Made by a program: the position numbers and the translations under genes
DNA from: Luteimonas sp. YGD11-2
GTDB taxonomy: Bacteria; Pseudomonadota; Gammaproteobacteria; Xanthomonadales; Xanthomonadaceae
Direction of reading: 5' to 3'
DNA length: 64,000 bases
Assembly (NCBI RefSeq): GCF_004118975.1
Contig: NZ_CP035376.1
Location: 992,001 to 1,056,000, forward strand
Notes under the pieces: model-generated
Seen by the model: the letters and a program-made list of their open reading frames with translations, nothing else
Told to the model about the DNA's origin: nothing
The model's database searches: none
In this document: in pieces, positions 47,961-58,612 of the stretch
Position numbering within the stretch: the stretch's first letter is position 1
Layout: each line of letters opens with the position of its first letter

Positions 47961-48521
47961 CTAGCGCGGCCGCAACAGCACCAGCACCGCGCCGGTTCCG
48001 CCCTGGGCGGCCGGCGCCGAGTGGTAGGCGATCACATCGCCCCGATGCCGCAGCAGCCGGTCGACCAGGTTCTTGATCACCGGGGTGCCATCGGCGTGCC
48101 GGCCCTTGCCGTGGATCACCCGCACGCAGCCGTAACCGTGGTCGCGTGCCTCGCCAAGGAATTGCCGCAGCATCGCCTCGGCCTGGGTGACGTTGGCGAA
48201 ATGCAGGTCGAGTTCGTCCTGGGCGGCGTACTGTCCGCGCGCCAGCCGCTTGAGCACACGCGGCGGGACATCGTCGCGGCGGTAGCTCAGGCTGTCGCCG
48301 GCCAGCAGCCCGGCTTCCAGCGGGGCATCCTCGAGCAGCCTGCGGAATTCGCCACGCGCGTCGAGCTCGTCGCGCTCGGCCATGCGCGCGCGCGGACGCG
48401 GGCGGGGGCGCTGCAGTCCGGGTGCCGCCGGCTCCGGCGTGTGCTCGCGCACCGGCCCGATCGCCGCACGGAACAGCGCGGCATCGTCGTCGTCAGGCGG
48501 TGGCGGTCGATCGGCGGTCAC
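47961..48521 (-). CDS. Smr-domain protein
   Basis: This 186-residue protein has a C-terminal Smr domain, a nuclease-type domain found in MutS2 and SmrA/SmrB. Motifs: DELDLHFANVTQAEAMLRQF (conserved DLH), CVRVIHGKGRHADG (the HGxG motif) and the helix KNLVDRLLRH. The N-terminal DDDDAALFRAAIGPVRE and the basic RPRPRPRARMAERDELDARG match SmrA-like proteins, supporting GTG 48521 as the start. It probably cleaves or binds RNA, as E. coli SmrB does at collided ribosomes (family knowledge, not proven here). Confidence 0.9.
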   Translation of the reverse strand: MTADRPPPPDDDDAALFRAAIGPVREHTPEPAAPGLQRPRPRPRARMAERDELDARGEFRRLLEDAPLEAGLLAGDSLSYRRDDVPPRVLKRLARGQYAAQDELDLHFANVTQAEAMLRQFLGEARDHGYGCVRVIHGKGRHADGTPVIKNLVDRLLRHRGDVIAYHSAPAAQGGTGAVLVLLRPR

Positions 48522-48648
48522 GCGCGCAGTCTATCCCGCTGCGTGCGGTGACCCCCGCGGTCGACTGCACGCCAGACAGAAGCCGTGTGACCCGCTTCAG
48601 GCAACGGCATCGGGCGTCCGCGTCCGGGGCGGCAGTGTCCACATCCGC

Positions 48649-48654
48649 TATCAT
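48649..48654 (+). promoter_or_regulatory. Possible -10 box of the surE-pcm operon
   Basis: TATCAT lies 41 bases before ATG 48696, five of six matches to consensus. No good -35 is seen. It would let surE be transcribed independently of truD. Confidence 0.4.
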
Positions 48655-48695
48655 GTCGCGCATCCATACGATGCGAGGCACGGCAGAGCGGGTTC

Positions 48696-49478
48696 ATGCG
48701 AGTACTGGTGAGCAACGATGACGGCGTGGACGCGCCGGGCATCCGCATCCTTGCCGAGGGCCTGCGTGGCGCCGGCCACGACGTCCTGATCGTCGCCCCC
48801 GACCGCGACCGCTCCGGCGCCAGCAATTCGCTGACGCTCGACATGCCGCTGCGGGTGATCCAGGTCGACGACACCACCTGGCGCGTGCACGGCACGCCCA
48901 CCGATTGCGTGCACGTGGCGATCACCGGGATGCTCGAGATCGAGCCCGACATCGTGGTCTCCGGCATCAACAACACCGCCAACCTCGGCGATGACGTCAT
49001 CTATTCCGGCACCGTGGCCGCGGCGATGGAAGGGCGCTTCCTGGGCCTGCCCGCGGTGGCGATGTCGCTGGTCACCCGCGACCACGTCGGCCAGCACTAC
49101 GAGACCGCCGCGCGCGCCGCGGTGGAGATCGTCGAGCGCCTGAAGGCGGATCCGCTGCCGGCCGACACCATCCTCAACGTCAACGTGCCCGACCTGCCAT
49201 GGTCGGAGGTCGCCGGTTTCGAGGTCACCCGCCTGGGCAACCGCCACCGCGCCGAGCCCTGCGTACCGCTGGAAGACCCGCGCGGGCGCATGTGGTGGTG
49301 GATCGGCCCGGCGGGCGCCGAACTCGATGCCGGCCCCGGCACCGATTTCCACGCCGTGCGCACCGGCAACATCGCGATCACCCCGATCCACGTCGACCTC
49401 ACGCGCTACCAGGCGCTCGAGCAGGTGGCGAGCTGGGTCGGCGGGCTGGCCGACGAACTGCGGAACGGCAGGTCATGA
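48696..49478 (+). CDS. surE: 5'-nucleotidase SurE
   Basis: This 260-residue SurE is a metal-dependent phosphatase acting on nucleoside 5' and 3' monophosphates and polyphosphate. The acidic metal site is at the start ([15 protein letters not shown]). [20 protein letters not shown] and [25 protein letters not shown] are diagnostic. It ends in the overlap ATGATG where pcm starts. The surE-pcm pair is the stationary-phase repair module. Confidence 0.96.
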   Translation: MRVLVSNDDGVDAPGIRILAEGLRGAGHDVLIVAPDRDRSGASNSLTLDMPLRVIQVDDTTWRVHGTPTDCVHVAITGMLEIEPDIVVSGINNTANLGDDVIYSGTVAAAMEGRFLGLPAVAMSLVTRDHVGQHYETAARAAVEIVERLKADPLPADTILNVNVPDLPWSEVAGFEVTRLGNRHRAEPCVPLEDPRGRMWWWIGPAGAELDAGPGTDFHAVRTGNIAITPIHVDLTRYQALEQVASWVGGLADELRNGRS

Positions 49479-50158
49479 TGACCCCGCGCCTGCGCCTGCA
49501 GCCGGAAGCACTCGGGGTCGGCATGACCTCGCAACGGGTACGCGACCGCCTGATCGAGCGCCTGCGCGACGATGGCATCGCGGACGAGCGCGTGCTCAAC
49601 GCGATCCGTACCGTGCCGCGCCACCTGTTCGTCGACGAGGCGCTGGCCACCCGCGCCTACGAGGACACCGCGCTGCCCATCGGCCATGGCCAGACCATCT
49701 CGCAGCCGTGGGTGGTCGCGCGCATGACCGAGGTGCTGCTGGAGACCGCGATGCCGCAGAAGGTGCTCGAGATCGGCACGGGCTCCGGCTACCAGGCGGC
49801 GATCCTCGCCGCGCTCGGCGTCGAGGTGCACACCGTCGAGCGCATCGGCGAACTGCTGCGCATCGCCCGCAAGCGCTTCCGCTCGCTGGGCCTCAACGTG
49901 CGCAGCAAACACGACGACGGGCGCATCGGCTGGGCGGAGAACGGCCCGTTCGACGGCATCATCGTGACCGCCGCCGCGCCCGCGCTGGTCGATGCGCTGA
50001 CCGCGCAGCTGGCACCCGGCGGCGTGCTGGTCGCGCCGGTGGGCGGCAGTGGCGGGCAGACGCTGGTGCGCCTGCGCCGGCTCGCCGACGACAGCATCGA
50101 GCGCACCGACCTCGCACCCGTGAGTTTCGTTCCGCTGCTGTCGGGCGTGCTCGGCTGA
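49475..50158 (+). CDS. pcm: Protein-L-isoaspartate O-methyltransferase
   Basis: This 227-residue Pcm repairs isoaspartate residues in aged proteins using SAM. Motifs: [75 protein letters not shown] and [13 protein letters not shown]. The start may be ATG 49475 or the immediately following ATG 49478. It overlaps surE and is followed 86 bases later by nlpD. Confidence 0.96.
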   Translation: MMTPRLRLQPEALGVGMTSQRVRDRLIERLRDDGIADERVLNAIRTVPRHLFVDEALATRAYEDTALPIGHGQTISQPWVVARMTEVLLETAMPQKVLEIGTGSGYQAAILAALGVEVHTVERIGELLRIARKRFRSLGLNVRSKHDDGRIGWAENGPFDGIIVTAAAPALVDALTAQLAPGGVLVAPVGGSGGQTLVRLRRLADDSIERTDLAPVSFVPLLSGVLG

Positions 50159-50244
50159 GCATGTCGCCGCCGCGTTCATCCGCGTCACGGCACTCTTCGG
50201 CGCGCCCGCCTTCCATCCGCCATCGCCGTGAGGACATTGCCCTG

Positions 50245-50994
50245 ATGCCACGCCACGCCATCCGGATCATCGCCACCATCGCGGTGCTCGCCCTGTTGAG
50301 CGCGTGCGGCAGCAGCCGGGTGGTGCGCGAAGGCGGCAGCGGCCCGGTGCGGCCGGGGAGCTCGGTGCCGCGTCCCGGGCAGTCGGTGACCGTGCAGCGC
50401 GGCGATACCCTGTACCGCATCGCCACCAGCAACGGCGTCAGCGCCCTCGACCTCGCGACCTGGAACGGCATCGCCGCCCCGTACACGATCTATCCCGGCC
50501 AACGGCTGCGGCTGTATCCGGGGGGCGCCACCGCATCGCGTCCGTCGCCCACGCAGGGCAGCGGCACCACGCGTCCGTCGTCGGGCACCGTGGCCACGCC
50601 ACCTCCGGCCCCGGTGCGCAGCAATATCGCCTGGCGCTGGCCGGCCGACGGCCAGCTGATCAGCCGCTTCACCGAGGGCGATCCGACCAGGCAGGGCATT
50701 GGCATCGCCGGTACCGGTGGCCAGGCGGTGCGCGCCGCCGGCGACGGCGTGGTGGTGTATTCGGGTTCCGGCCTGGTCGGCTATGGCGAGCTGATCATCG
50801 TCAAGCACGACGACAACTGGCTCTCCGCCTATGGCCACAACCGCTCGCGGCTGGTCAATGAGGGCGAGCGCGTGCGCGTCGGGCAGCAGATCGCCGAGAT
50901 GGGCCGCAGCGGCGCCGCGCGCGACATGCTGCACTTCGAGATCCGCCACAACGGGCGGCCGGTGGATCCGCTGTCGTACCTGCCGCGACGCTGA
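50245..50994 (+). CDS. nlpD: NlpD-type lipoprotein (LysM plus degenerate M23 domain)
   Basis: This 249-residue lipoprotein has a signal peptide with lipobox LLSAC, a LysM peptidoglycan-binding module (VQRGDTLYRIATSNG to YPGQRLRLYPG), a Pro/Ser/Thr linker and a C-terminal LytM/M23 domain. The M23 zinc ligands are missing: where active enzymes have HxGxD there is RQGIGIAG, and the second motif reads AYGHN rather than HxH. This is the NlpD/EnvC pattern, in which the domain activates an amidase (AmiC) rather than cutting peptidoglycan itself. The usual downstream rpoS is not next; two genes on the opposite strand follow. Confidence 0.92.
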   Translation: MPRHAIRIIATIAVLALLSACGSSRVVREGGSGPVRPGSSVPRPGQSVTVQRGDTLYRIATSNGVSALDLATWNGIAAPYTIYPGQRLRLYPGGATASRPSPTQGSGTTRPSSGTVATPPPAPVRSNIAWRWPADGQLISRFTEGDPTRQGIGIAGTGGQAVRAAGDGVVVYSGSGLVGYGELIIVKHDDNWLSAYGHNRSRLVNEGERVRVGQQIAEMGRSGAARDMLHFEIRHNGRPVDPLSYLPRR

Positions 50995-51010
50995 AGCCGC
51001 GGCGGCCGGT

Positions 51011-51388
51011 TCACCCGGCGGAGAGCACGAACGCGGCCACCACCCGGCGGCCTTCGCCGGCCAGCACCTGGTAGGTGCGCGCCACCGCGTCGTTGGTCAT
51101 CGTGTCCATGCCGATTCCGCGCGCCAGGCACGCGGCCAGCACCTGGGCCGGCGGAAACACCTGGCGGTCGCCCGACCCCAGCAGCACCACTTCGGGATCG
51201 AGGGCCAGCACGGCCTCGAGGTCGGCCACGGTCAGTGCATCCACCGATGCCACGCCCCAGTCCTCCACCAGCGCATCCGGCGCGACGATGAAGCTGCGTT
51301 CCAGGCGACGGTCGTTGACCAGCGCCGCGCTGCCGTTGGCACCGCGAAGGAAGTAGTCGAAGTCGGGATTTTCGAGGGTCAGCTGCAT
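51011..51388 (-). CDS. Mth938-like (DUF498) domain protein
   Basis: This 125-residue protein matches the Mth938-like/DUF498 fold. It opens MQLTLENPDFDYFLRGANG and contains DEVVLLGSG-like text (DPEVVLLGSGDRQVFPP) and LARGIGMDTMTNDAVARTYQVL, which are conserved in family members. It has no signal or helix. Relatives are linked to human NDUFAF3-type assembly factors, but the bacterial role is unknown. It is 48 bases downstream of yhbY on the same strand, so they probably share a message. It converges on nlpD with a 16-base gap. Confidence 0.85.
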   Translation of the reverse strand: MQLTLENPDFDYFLRGANGSAALVNDRRLERSFIVAPDALVEDWGVASVDALTVADLEAVLALDPEVVLLGSGDRQVFPPAQVLAACLARGIGMDTMTNDAVARTYQVLAGEGRRVVAAFVLSAG

Positions 51389-51436
51389 GGGATCAGCCCG
51401 CTGCGATGGAACCGGAACGCTGCCCGGCCGGCGCGG

Positions 51437-51742
51437 TCAGGCGCGCGGCAGCACGATGCGGCGCTTGTCCTTGGCCGGGCGGTAGAGGATGGCGACGTTG
51501 CCGATGCGCTGCACCAGCGCCGCGCCGCTGCCGGCAACCAGGGCATCCACCAGCGCGTCGCGCTCGTCACGGTCGGCGGCGGCCACCTTCACCTTGAGCA
51601 GTTCGTGGTGCTCCAGCAGGCCGTCGAGTTCCGCAAGCAATGGATCGGTGACGCCCTTGCCTCCCACCTGGAGCACGGTGCGCAGTTCGTGCGCCTGGCC
51701 GCGCAGGAATCGGATCTGGGAGGCGGTAAGCGCGATACTCAT
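51437..51742 (-). CDS. yhbY: YhbY-type RNA-binding protein (CRM domain)
   Basis: This 101-residue single CRM-domain protein has LTASQIRFLRGQAHELRTVLQ and the RNA-binding GxxG loop as VGGKGVTDPLL, followed by HELLKVKVA and the closing IGNVAILYRP. It associates with the pre-50S ribosomal subunit (family knowledge). ATG 51742 was chosen; the frame is open further upstream, but only from here does it match. It is divergent from rlmE, with 90 bases between starts, as in E. coli. Confidence 0.94.
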   Translation of the reverse strand: MSIALTASQIRFLRGQAHELRTVLQVGGKGVTDPLLAELDGLLEHHELLKVKVAAADRDERDALVDALVAGSGAALVQRIGNVAILYRPAKDKRRIVLPRA

Positions 51743-51832
51743 GCAGTGCGGGGGCGGGCGGCTTAAGGGAGCGCAGGGTATCATGCCGGCCCGCCTCCTC
51801 CGGACCCGCCGGCGCCCCGCGCCGCCGTCCCC

Positions 51833-52465
51833 ATGCCGTCGCGCAGCAAAAGCAGTCAACGCTGGCTCAAGGAACACTTCTCCGATCCGTTCGTGAAGCG
51901 GGCGCAGTCGGAGGGCATGCGCTCGCGCGCGGCCTACAAGCTGGAGGAGCTGGTCGAACGCGACCGCCTGCTCAAGCCGGGGATGACCGTGGTCGACCTC
52001 GGCGCCGCACCCGGCGGCTGGTCGCAGTGGGTCCGCCAGGCACTCGGCGACAGCGGCCGGGTCATCGCGCTGGACATCCTGGAGATGCCGCCGCTGGCCG
52101 GCGTCGAGTTTCTTCATGGGGATTTCAGGGAGGATGCGGTGTTATCGGCCCTCGAGGCCATGCTCGATGGTCGCCCGGTAGACCTTGTGTTGTCGGACAT
52201 GGCCCCCAACAAGAGCGGTATGGACGCCGTCGACCAGCCCCGCGCGATGCACCTGGCCGAGCTGGCGATGACATTCGCCGACGACCACCTGCGCCCCGGT
52301 GGCACCTTCCTCATCAAGCTGTTCCAGGGCGTGGGTTTCGACGATTACGTCCGCGACCTGCGCCGCCGCTACGACAGGCTCGCCATCCGCAAGCCGGCGG
52401 CATCGCGGCAGCGCTCGCCCGAGGTCTACGCGCTCGCGCAGGGAAAGCGCGCGGTGATGAAGTGA
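51833..52465 (+). CDS. rlmE: 23S rRNA (uridine-2'-O-)-methyltransferase RlmE/FtsJ
   Basis: This 210-residue RlmE (RrmJ/FtsJ) methylates U2552 in the 50S subunit. The K-D-K-E catalytic tetrad is visible: Lys in [11 protein letters not shown], Asp in [12 protein letters not shown], Lys in FLIKLFQG, and Glu in [11 protein letters not shown]. The SAM site is [17 protein letters not shown] 51833 starts it, and ftsH follows after 109 bases in the classic rlmE-ftsH order. Confidence 0.96.
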   Translation: MPSRSKSSQRWLKEHFSDPFVKRAQSEGMRSRAAYKLEELVERDRLLKPGMTVVDLGAAPGGWSQWVRQALGDSGRVIALDILEMPPLAGVEFLHGDFREDAVLSALEAMLDGRPVDLVLSDMAPNKSGMDAVDQPRAMHLAELAMTFADDHLRPGGTFLIKLFQGVGFDDYVRDLRRRYDRLAIRKPAASRQRSPEVYALAQGKRAVMK

Positions 52466-52574
52466 ACGGCGGGACGGCACGTTGCGTCCTGCGCCGGGGC
52501 GAGGCGACCGGCGGTAGTAACATCGGCCGGCGACACGCGGTTCCACCGCTCAATTTCGGAATGCAGACAACTCC

Positions 52575-54494
<1,920 letters not shown>

Positions 54495-54550
54495 GCGGAG
54501 GCTGCACGCAGCCGCGAACCGTGACTTTCACGGTTGCATCACGCAGGGCA

Positions 54551-54577
54551 AAAGGCCAGAGTCGACCTCTGGCCTTT
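54551..54577 (+). terminator. Terminator after ftsH
   Basis: AAAGGCCAGAG and CTCTGGCCTTT form a perfect 11-bp stem with loop TCGAC. It lies 57 bases after the ftsH stop and ends in TTTCTG. Confidence 0.88.
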
Positions 54578-54586
54578 CTGCCATCT

Positions 54587-54590
54587 GGAG
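54587..54590 (+). promoter_or_regulatory. Shine-Dalgarno deciding the start of the small membrane gene
   Basis: GGAG is one base from ATG 54592 but 7 bases from in-frame ATG 54598. Spacing favours ATG 54598. Confidence 0.65.
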
Positions 54591-54597
54591 CATGCGC

Positions 54598-54801
54598 ATG
54601 AGCAACGACGAAGCGGTCATGGATCCCATGTGGCTGGTCCTGGGCCTGCTGCTGGGCGCGGCACTGGGCTGGTTCGCCGGCAATATCGTGCTGGGCATGG
54701 TGTTCGGCCTTCCGTGCGGGATCATGGCCGGGGTGGTGGCGCGCAGCCGCCGCCTGCGCCGCATCGAACCGACCCGCTCCGGCGTCGCACGGCGGCGCTG
54801 A
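54598..54801 (+). CDS. 67-residue membrane protein upstream of folP
   Basis: This 67-residue protein has a hydrophobic hairpin, WLVLGLLLGAALGWFAGNIVL followed by GMVFGLPCGIMAGVVA, and a strongly basic tail (RSRRLRRIEPTRSGVARRR). The Gly-rich helices (LGAALGW, GLPCGIMAG) look like a glycine-zipper insertion. The family is not recognised. The start ATG 54598 is set by GGAG 7 bases upstream. The stop overlaps the folP start (TGATG), so translation is coupled. It follows the ftsH terminator, so its own promoter must lie just before it. Confidence 0.72.
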   Translation: MSNDEAVMDPMWLVLGLLLGAALGWFAGNIVLGMVFGLPCGIMAGVVARSRRLRRIEPTRSGVARRR

Positions 54802-55703
54802 TGTTCGACACCGTCGCGCAGCTCGACTGCCGCGGCCGCGTGCTGCGGCTCGATCGCCCGCAGGTGATGGGCATCGTCAACGTCACCCCGGATTCGTTCT
54901 CCGATGGTGGCCGCCACGACGAGGTCGAGGCCGCCGTCGCGCACGGGCTTAAGCTGTTGGAGGAGGGTGCGGACGTCCTCGACATCGGCGGCGAGTCGAC
55001 CCGCCCCGGGTCCGCTGGCGTCCCGGTGGAGGAGGAACTCCGCCGCGTGCTGCCGGTGATCGAGCAGCTGCATGCGCGCACCAGCGTGCCGATCAGCATC
55101 GACACCTCGAAGCCGGAGGTCATGCGCGCCGCGGTCGCCGCCGGCGCCGGCATCATCAACGATGTCTACGGCCTGCGCCGCGAGGGCGCGCTCGACGCCG
55201 CGGCGGAAACCGGCGCGGTCGTGGTGCTGATGCACATGCTCGGCGAGCCGCGATCGATGCAGGACGCACCGCACTACGACGATGTGGTCGGCGACGTGCA
55301 CCGCTTCCTTGCCGAGCGCATCTTCGCCGCCGAGATGGCCGGCATCGAGCGCAGGCGCATCGTCGTCGATCCGGGCTTCGGCTTCGGCAAGACCCTCGAG
55401 CACAACCTCACGCTGCTGGCGCGGCTGGAGAAGTTCCTCGAGCTGGGCGTTCCGGTGCTGGCGGGGCTGTCGCGCAAGCGCAGCATCGGCGAACTCACCG
55501 GCCGCGAGGTGCCCGACGCGCGCGTGGCCGGTTCGGTGGCCGCGCACCTGATCGCCGCGCAGCGTGGTGCGTTGCTGCTGCGCGTGCATGACGTCGCGGC
55601 CACCGTCGATGCGCTGAAGGTCTGGAACGCGGTGGCCGCGGTGCCGATGCCGCGCGGTGGGTCGCCGGCAGCACCGGCGATCCGCTGGCCGGACGAGCTC
55701 TGA
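54801..55703 (+). CDS. folP: Dihydropteroate synthase
   Basis: This 300-residue FolP condenses pABA with dihydropterin pyrophosphate in folate synthesis. Signature motifs: VMGIVNVTPDSFSDGG, DIGGESTRPGS, SIDTSKPEVMRAAV, GIINDVYGL, VLMHMLGEP, VDPGFGFGKTLEHN and LAGLSRKRSIGELTGRE, with RVHDVAATVDALKVW at the end. Sulfonamides inhibit this enzyme family. It is translationally coupled to the small membrane gene. The ftsH-folP neighbourhood is conserved in gammaproteobacteria, although the usual glmM does not follow here. Confidence 0.96.
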   Translation: MFDTVAQLDCRGRVLRLDRPQVMGIVNVTPDSFSDGGRHDEVEAAVAHGLKLLEEGADVLDIGGESTRPGSAGVPVEEELRRVLPVIEQLHARTSVPISIDTSKPEVMRAAVAAGAGIINDVYGLRREGALDAAAETGAVVVLMHMLGEPRSMQDAPHYDDVVGDVHRFLAERIFAAEMAGIERRRIVVDPGFGFGKTLEHNLTLLARLEKFLELGVPVLAGLSRKRSIGELTGREVPDARVAGSVAAHLIAAQRGALLLRVHDVAATVDALKVWNAVAAVPMPRGGSPAAPAIRWPDEL

Positions 55704-55737
55704 TCCGCAGCGCACGCAGCGCGGAAAACGCTTGACA

Positions 55738-55758
55738 GATCGCGGTGTTGCCGCGATC
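55738..55758 (+). other. Hairpin just after folP
   Basis: GATCGCGG and CCGCGATC form an 8-bp stem with a TGTTG loop, preceded by TTGACA (55732-55737). The TTGACA could be a -35 but no -10 is found at the right distance. No T-run follows, so termination is uncertain. Confidence 0.45.
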
Positions 55759-55776
55759 CGCATCTCGCAGGTGCAC

Positions 55777-55793
55777 TGGTCAATTCTTGACCA
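55777..55793. promoter_or_regulatory. 17-bp palindrome, possible operator
   Basis: TGGTCAA, TTC, TTGACCA is a perfect 7-bp inverted repeat with a 3-base centre, in the 291-base gap between folP and putP. The TGGT...ACCA ends recall GntR-family operators, but no regulator gene is adjacent. Confidence 0.5.
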
Positions 55794-55832
55794 CGACGGC
55801 GCGCGGCCGCGCTGCTGCAGGGCCGTTCGATG

Positions 55833-55869
55833 TTGTCCACAGGCTGTCCCGGACGCTTGTCCACAGGCT
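55833..55869 (+). repeat. Direct repeats resembling DnaA boxes
   Basis: TTGTCCACAGGCT occurs at 55833-55845 and again at 55857-55869. Each contains TTGTCCACA, one base from the DnaA box TTATCCACA. They lie upstream of putP in an otherwise featureless gap. Confidence 0.5.
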
Positions 55870-55994
55870 CTGTGCATAAGCGCACCGCGCCGGCACCAGC
55901 CCGAACGACATATGACCCGGCCGGGCGTGGTGCGCTAGGCTGGCGCGCTTGCCGTGGGCCCACGGCATGTCCTGCTTCATCCGGGGGAAACCGC

Positions 55995-57506
55995 GTGCTC
56001 AGAGCCAACACACCCACCATCGTCATGTTCCTCGTGTACCTCGCGGCGATGGTCGTGATCGGGATCGCCGCCTGGCGTTCGACCAGGAACTTCGACGACT
56101 ACATCCTCGGCGGCCGCAGCCTCGGGCCGGGCGTGACCGCGCTGTCGGCGGGTGCCTCGGACATGAGCGGCTGGCTGCTGATGGGCCTGCCCGGCGCGAT
56201 CTTTCTCAGCGGACTGTCGGAGTCGTGGATCGCCATCGGCCTGATCCTCGGGGCGTGGCTCAACTGGCGCTACGTGGCGGGGCCGTTGCGCGTGTACACC
56301 GAGCGCACCGGCAACGCACTGACCCTGCCGGACTTCTTCACCAACCGCTTCGAGGACCACAGCCGCATCCTGCGCGTGTTCACCGCGGTGGTGATCCTGG
56401 TGTTCTTCGCGATCTACTGCGCCTCCGGCGTGGTGGCCGGTGCGCGGCTGTTCGAGAGTGTGTTCGGGCTCGGCTATGCCGAGGCGATCTGGTGGGGGGC
56501 GTCGGTCACCGTGCTCTACACCCTGATCGGTGGCTTTCTCGCCGTCAGCTGGACGGATGTGGTGCAGGGCATGCTGATGCTGTTCGCGCTGCTGCTGGCG
56601 CCGGTGCTGGTGTTCATGCACACCGGCGGCTTCGAGGCCAGCATCGATCTCATCCGCGTGCAGGATCCGCTGCATCTCGACTGGTTCCGCGGCGGCCAGC
56701 TGGGCCTGGTCGGCATCATCTCGCTGCTGGCCTGGGCGCTGGGCTATTTCGGCCAGCCGCACATCCTGGTGCGCTTCATGGCCGCGCAGAGCGTCGAGAC
56801 GATCCCGTCCGCGCGGCGCATCGCCATGGGCTGGATGCTGCTGTGCCTGGCCGGCTCGGTGATCGTGGGCTTCCTTGGCATCGCCTACTTCCAGGCGCAT
56901 CCGGATCAGGCCGGCCCGGTGGCCGCGAACCCGGAGCGGGTGTTCATCACCCTGGTGGAACTGCTGTTCAACCCCTGGGTGGCCGGGCTGATCCTCGCCG
57001 CGATCCTCGCCGCGGTGATGAGCACGCTGTCGAGCCAGCTGCTGGTCTGCGCCAGCGTGCTGTCGGAGGACTTCTACCGCGGCTTCCTGCGCAAGGCGGC
57101 CTCGCAGCGCGAGCTGGTGTGGGTCGGCCGCTCGGCGGTGCTGCTGGTGTCGATGGTGGCGATCTGGATCGCCCGCGACCCCGACAGCCGCGTGCTCGGG
57201 CTGGTGTCCTATGCCTGGGCGGGCTTCGGTTCGGCGTTCGGCCCGGTGCTGCTGCTGTCGCTGTTCTGGCAGCGGATGACCCGCAACGGCGCGGTGGCGG
57301 GCATGGTCGCGGGTGCGGTCATGGTGATCTTCTGGAAGGAGATCATGGTCAACCGGTTCGACGCCGGCCTGTACGAGATGATCCCGGGCTTCATCGCCGG
57401 CACGGTTGCGGCGATCGTGGTCAGCCTGCTTGGTCCGGCGCCGGGGGCCGAGGTGCAGGCCCGACACATGCAGGTGCGCGCGTCGCTGCGCGAAACCGGG
57501 CACTGA
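55995..57506 (+). CDS. putP: Sodium/proline symporter
   Basis: This 503-residue solute:sodium symporter is nearest to PutP. It has about 13 helices. Landmarks include YILGGRSLGPGVTALSAGASDMSGWLLMG (Na+-binding helix, with the SASDMSGW-like PutP pattern), WLNWRYVAGPLRVY, GALTLPDFF-type TLPDFFTNRFED, GGFLAVSWTDVVQG, YFGQPHILVRFMAA and ILAAVMSTLSSQLLV. Start GTG 55995 gives LRANTPTIVMF, with a GGGGG purine run 7 bases upstream. It imports proline with Na+. PutA, which degrades proline, is not in the window. Confidence 0.93.
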   Translation: MLRANTPTIVMFLVYLAAMVVIGIAAWRSTRNFDDYILGGRSLGPGVTALSAGASDMSGWLLMGLPGAIFLSGLSESWIAIGLILGAWLNWRYVAGPLRVYTERTGNALTLPDFFTNRFEDHSRILRVFTAVVILVFFAIYCASGVVAGARLFESVFGLGYAEAIWWGASVTVLYTLIGGFLAVSWTDVVQGMLMLFALLLAPVLVFMHTGGFEASIDLIRVQDPLHLDWFRGGQLGLVGIISLLAWALGYFGQPHILVRFMAAQSVETIPSARRIAMGWMLLCLAGSVIVGFLGIAYFQAHPDQAGPVAANPERVFITLVELLFNPWVAGLILAAILAAVMSTLSSQLLVCASVLSEDFYRGFLRKAASQRELVWVGRSAVLLVSMVAIWIARDPDSRVLGLVSYAWAGFGSAFGPVLLLSLFWQRMTRNGAVAGMVAGAVMVIFWKEIMVNRFDAGLYEMIPGFIAGTVAAIVVSLLGPAPGAEVQARHMQVRASLRETGH

Positions 57507-57515
57507 CGCCGGGCC

Positions 57516-58475
57516 ATGTCCGCTGACGACCGCCGCCCACCGGCGCTTGCGATCATGGGCCCGACCGCGTCGGGCAAGACCGCGCTGGCGCTGGAACTGG
57601 CCGAGCGCCACGGCGGCGAGATCGTCAGCGTGGATTCCGCGTTGGTCTATCGCGGCCTCGACATCGGCGCGGCAAAGCCCGACGCCGCCGAGCAGGCGCG
57701 GGTGCCGCACCACATGCTCGACCTGCGCGAGCCGTGGCAGGGCTACTCCGCGGCCGAGTTCGCCACCGATGCGCGCAGGGCGATCGACGGCATCCTCGCC
57801 CGAGGGCGCCTGCCGGTCCTTGCCGGCGGCACCGGGCTGTATTTCCGCGCGCTGCTCGATGGCCTGTCCGACATGCCGCCGGCGGATCCGGCGGTGCGCG
57901 CGCAGCTCGCGGCGGAGGCGGCCGTGATCGGCTGGCCGGCCATGCATGCGCGGCTCGCCGCGGTGGATCCCGACGCCGCCGCGCGCATCCATGCCACCGA
58001 CCCGCAGCGCATCCAGCGCGCCCTCGAAGTCCACCGCATCAGCGGACGGCCGATCAGCGCATGGCAGCGCGAGCGCCCCACGGGGCCGGGCCTGCCGTGC
58101 CGCGTGCAACGGCTTGTGGTGGCGCCCGCCGATCGCAGCGTGCTGCACGCGCGTATCGCCCTGCGCTTCGACGCCATGCTCGCGGCCGGCTTCCTCGACG
58201 AGGTGCAGCGGCTGCGTGCACTGCCGCAACTGCGCGCGCATCCCGCGCCGCTGGACCTGCCGGCATTGCGCGCGGTCGGTTACCGGCAGGCCTGGGAGCA
58301 CCTCGACGGGCTCTGCGATGCCGCCGGCTTCCGCGAGCGCGCCATCGCCGCCACCCGCCAGCTCGCCAAACGCCAGTACACCTGGCTGCGTGGCGACCCG
58401 GACCTGGCCTGGTTCGACCCGGCCACCGACGCGGCTGCGTTGCACGAAGCGGTGGTGCGCGCCCTGCAACGCTGA
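57516..58475 (+). CDS. miaA: tRNA dimethylallyltransferase
   Basis: This 319-residue MiaA adds the dimethylallyl group to A37 of tRNAs reading UNN codons. The P-loop is [17 protein letters not shown] (residues 14-22 core), followed by [59 protein letters not shown] and the C-terminal [20 protein letters not shown] 57516 lies 9 bases after the putP stop. Hfq follows, in the well-known miaA-hfq-hflX-hflK-hflC order. Confidence 0.97.
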   Translation: MSADDRRPPALAIMGPTASGKTALALELAERHGGEIVSVDSALVYRGLDIGAAKPDAAEQARVPHHMLDLREPWQGYSAAEFATDARRAIDGILARGRLPVLAGGTGLYFRALLDGLSDMPPADPAVRAQLAAEAAVIGWPAMHARLAAVDPDAAARIHATDPQRIQRALEVHRISGRPISAWQRERPTGPGLPCRVQRLVVAPADRSVLHARIALRFDAMLAAGFLDEVQRLRALPQLRAHPAPLDLPALRAVGYRQAWEHLDGLCDAAGFRERAIAATRQLAKRQYTWLRGDPDLAWFDPATDAAALHEAVVRALQR

Positions 58476-58612
58476 GATGGGTGTTTCCGCACCGCAGGCC
58501 CCGTTTCGCGGGTGAAGACTTGTGTACCATCGGCCGCCTGCCGCCGTTTCCGGGGAGACGGGTCGGGCAGGGCACCACGCAACCACAACAACAAACACGT
58601 TGGGGAAACACC

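Noticed and set aside
55833..55869. Origin of replication from DnaA-box-like repeats
   Set aside because: Only two imperfect boxes, no AT-rich unwinding region, and no dnaA, dnaN or gidA nearby.
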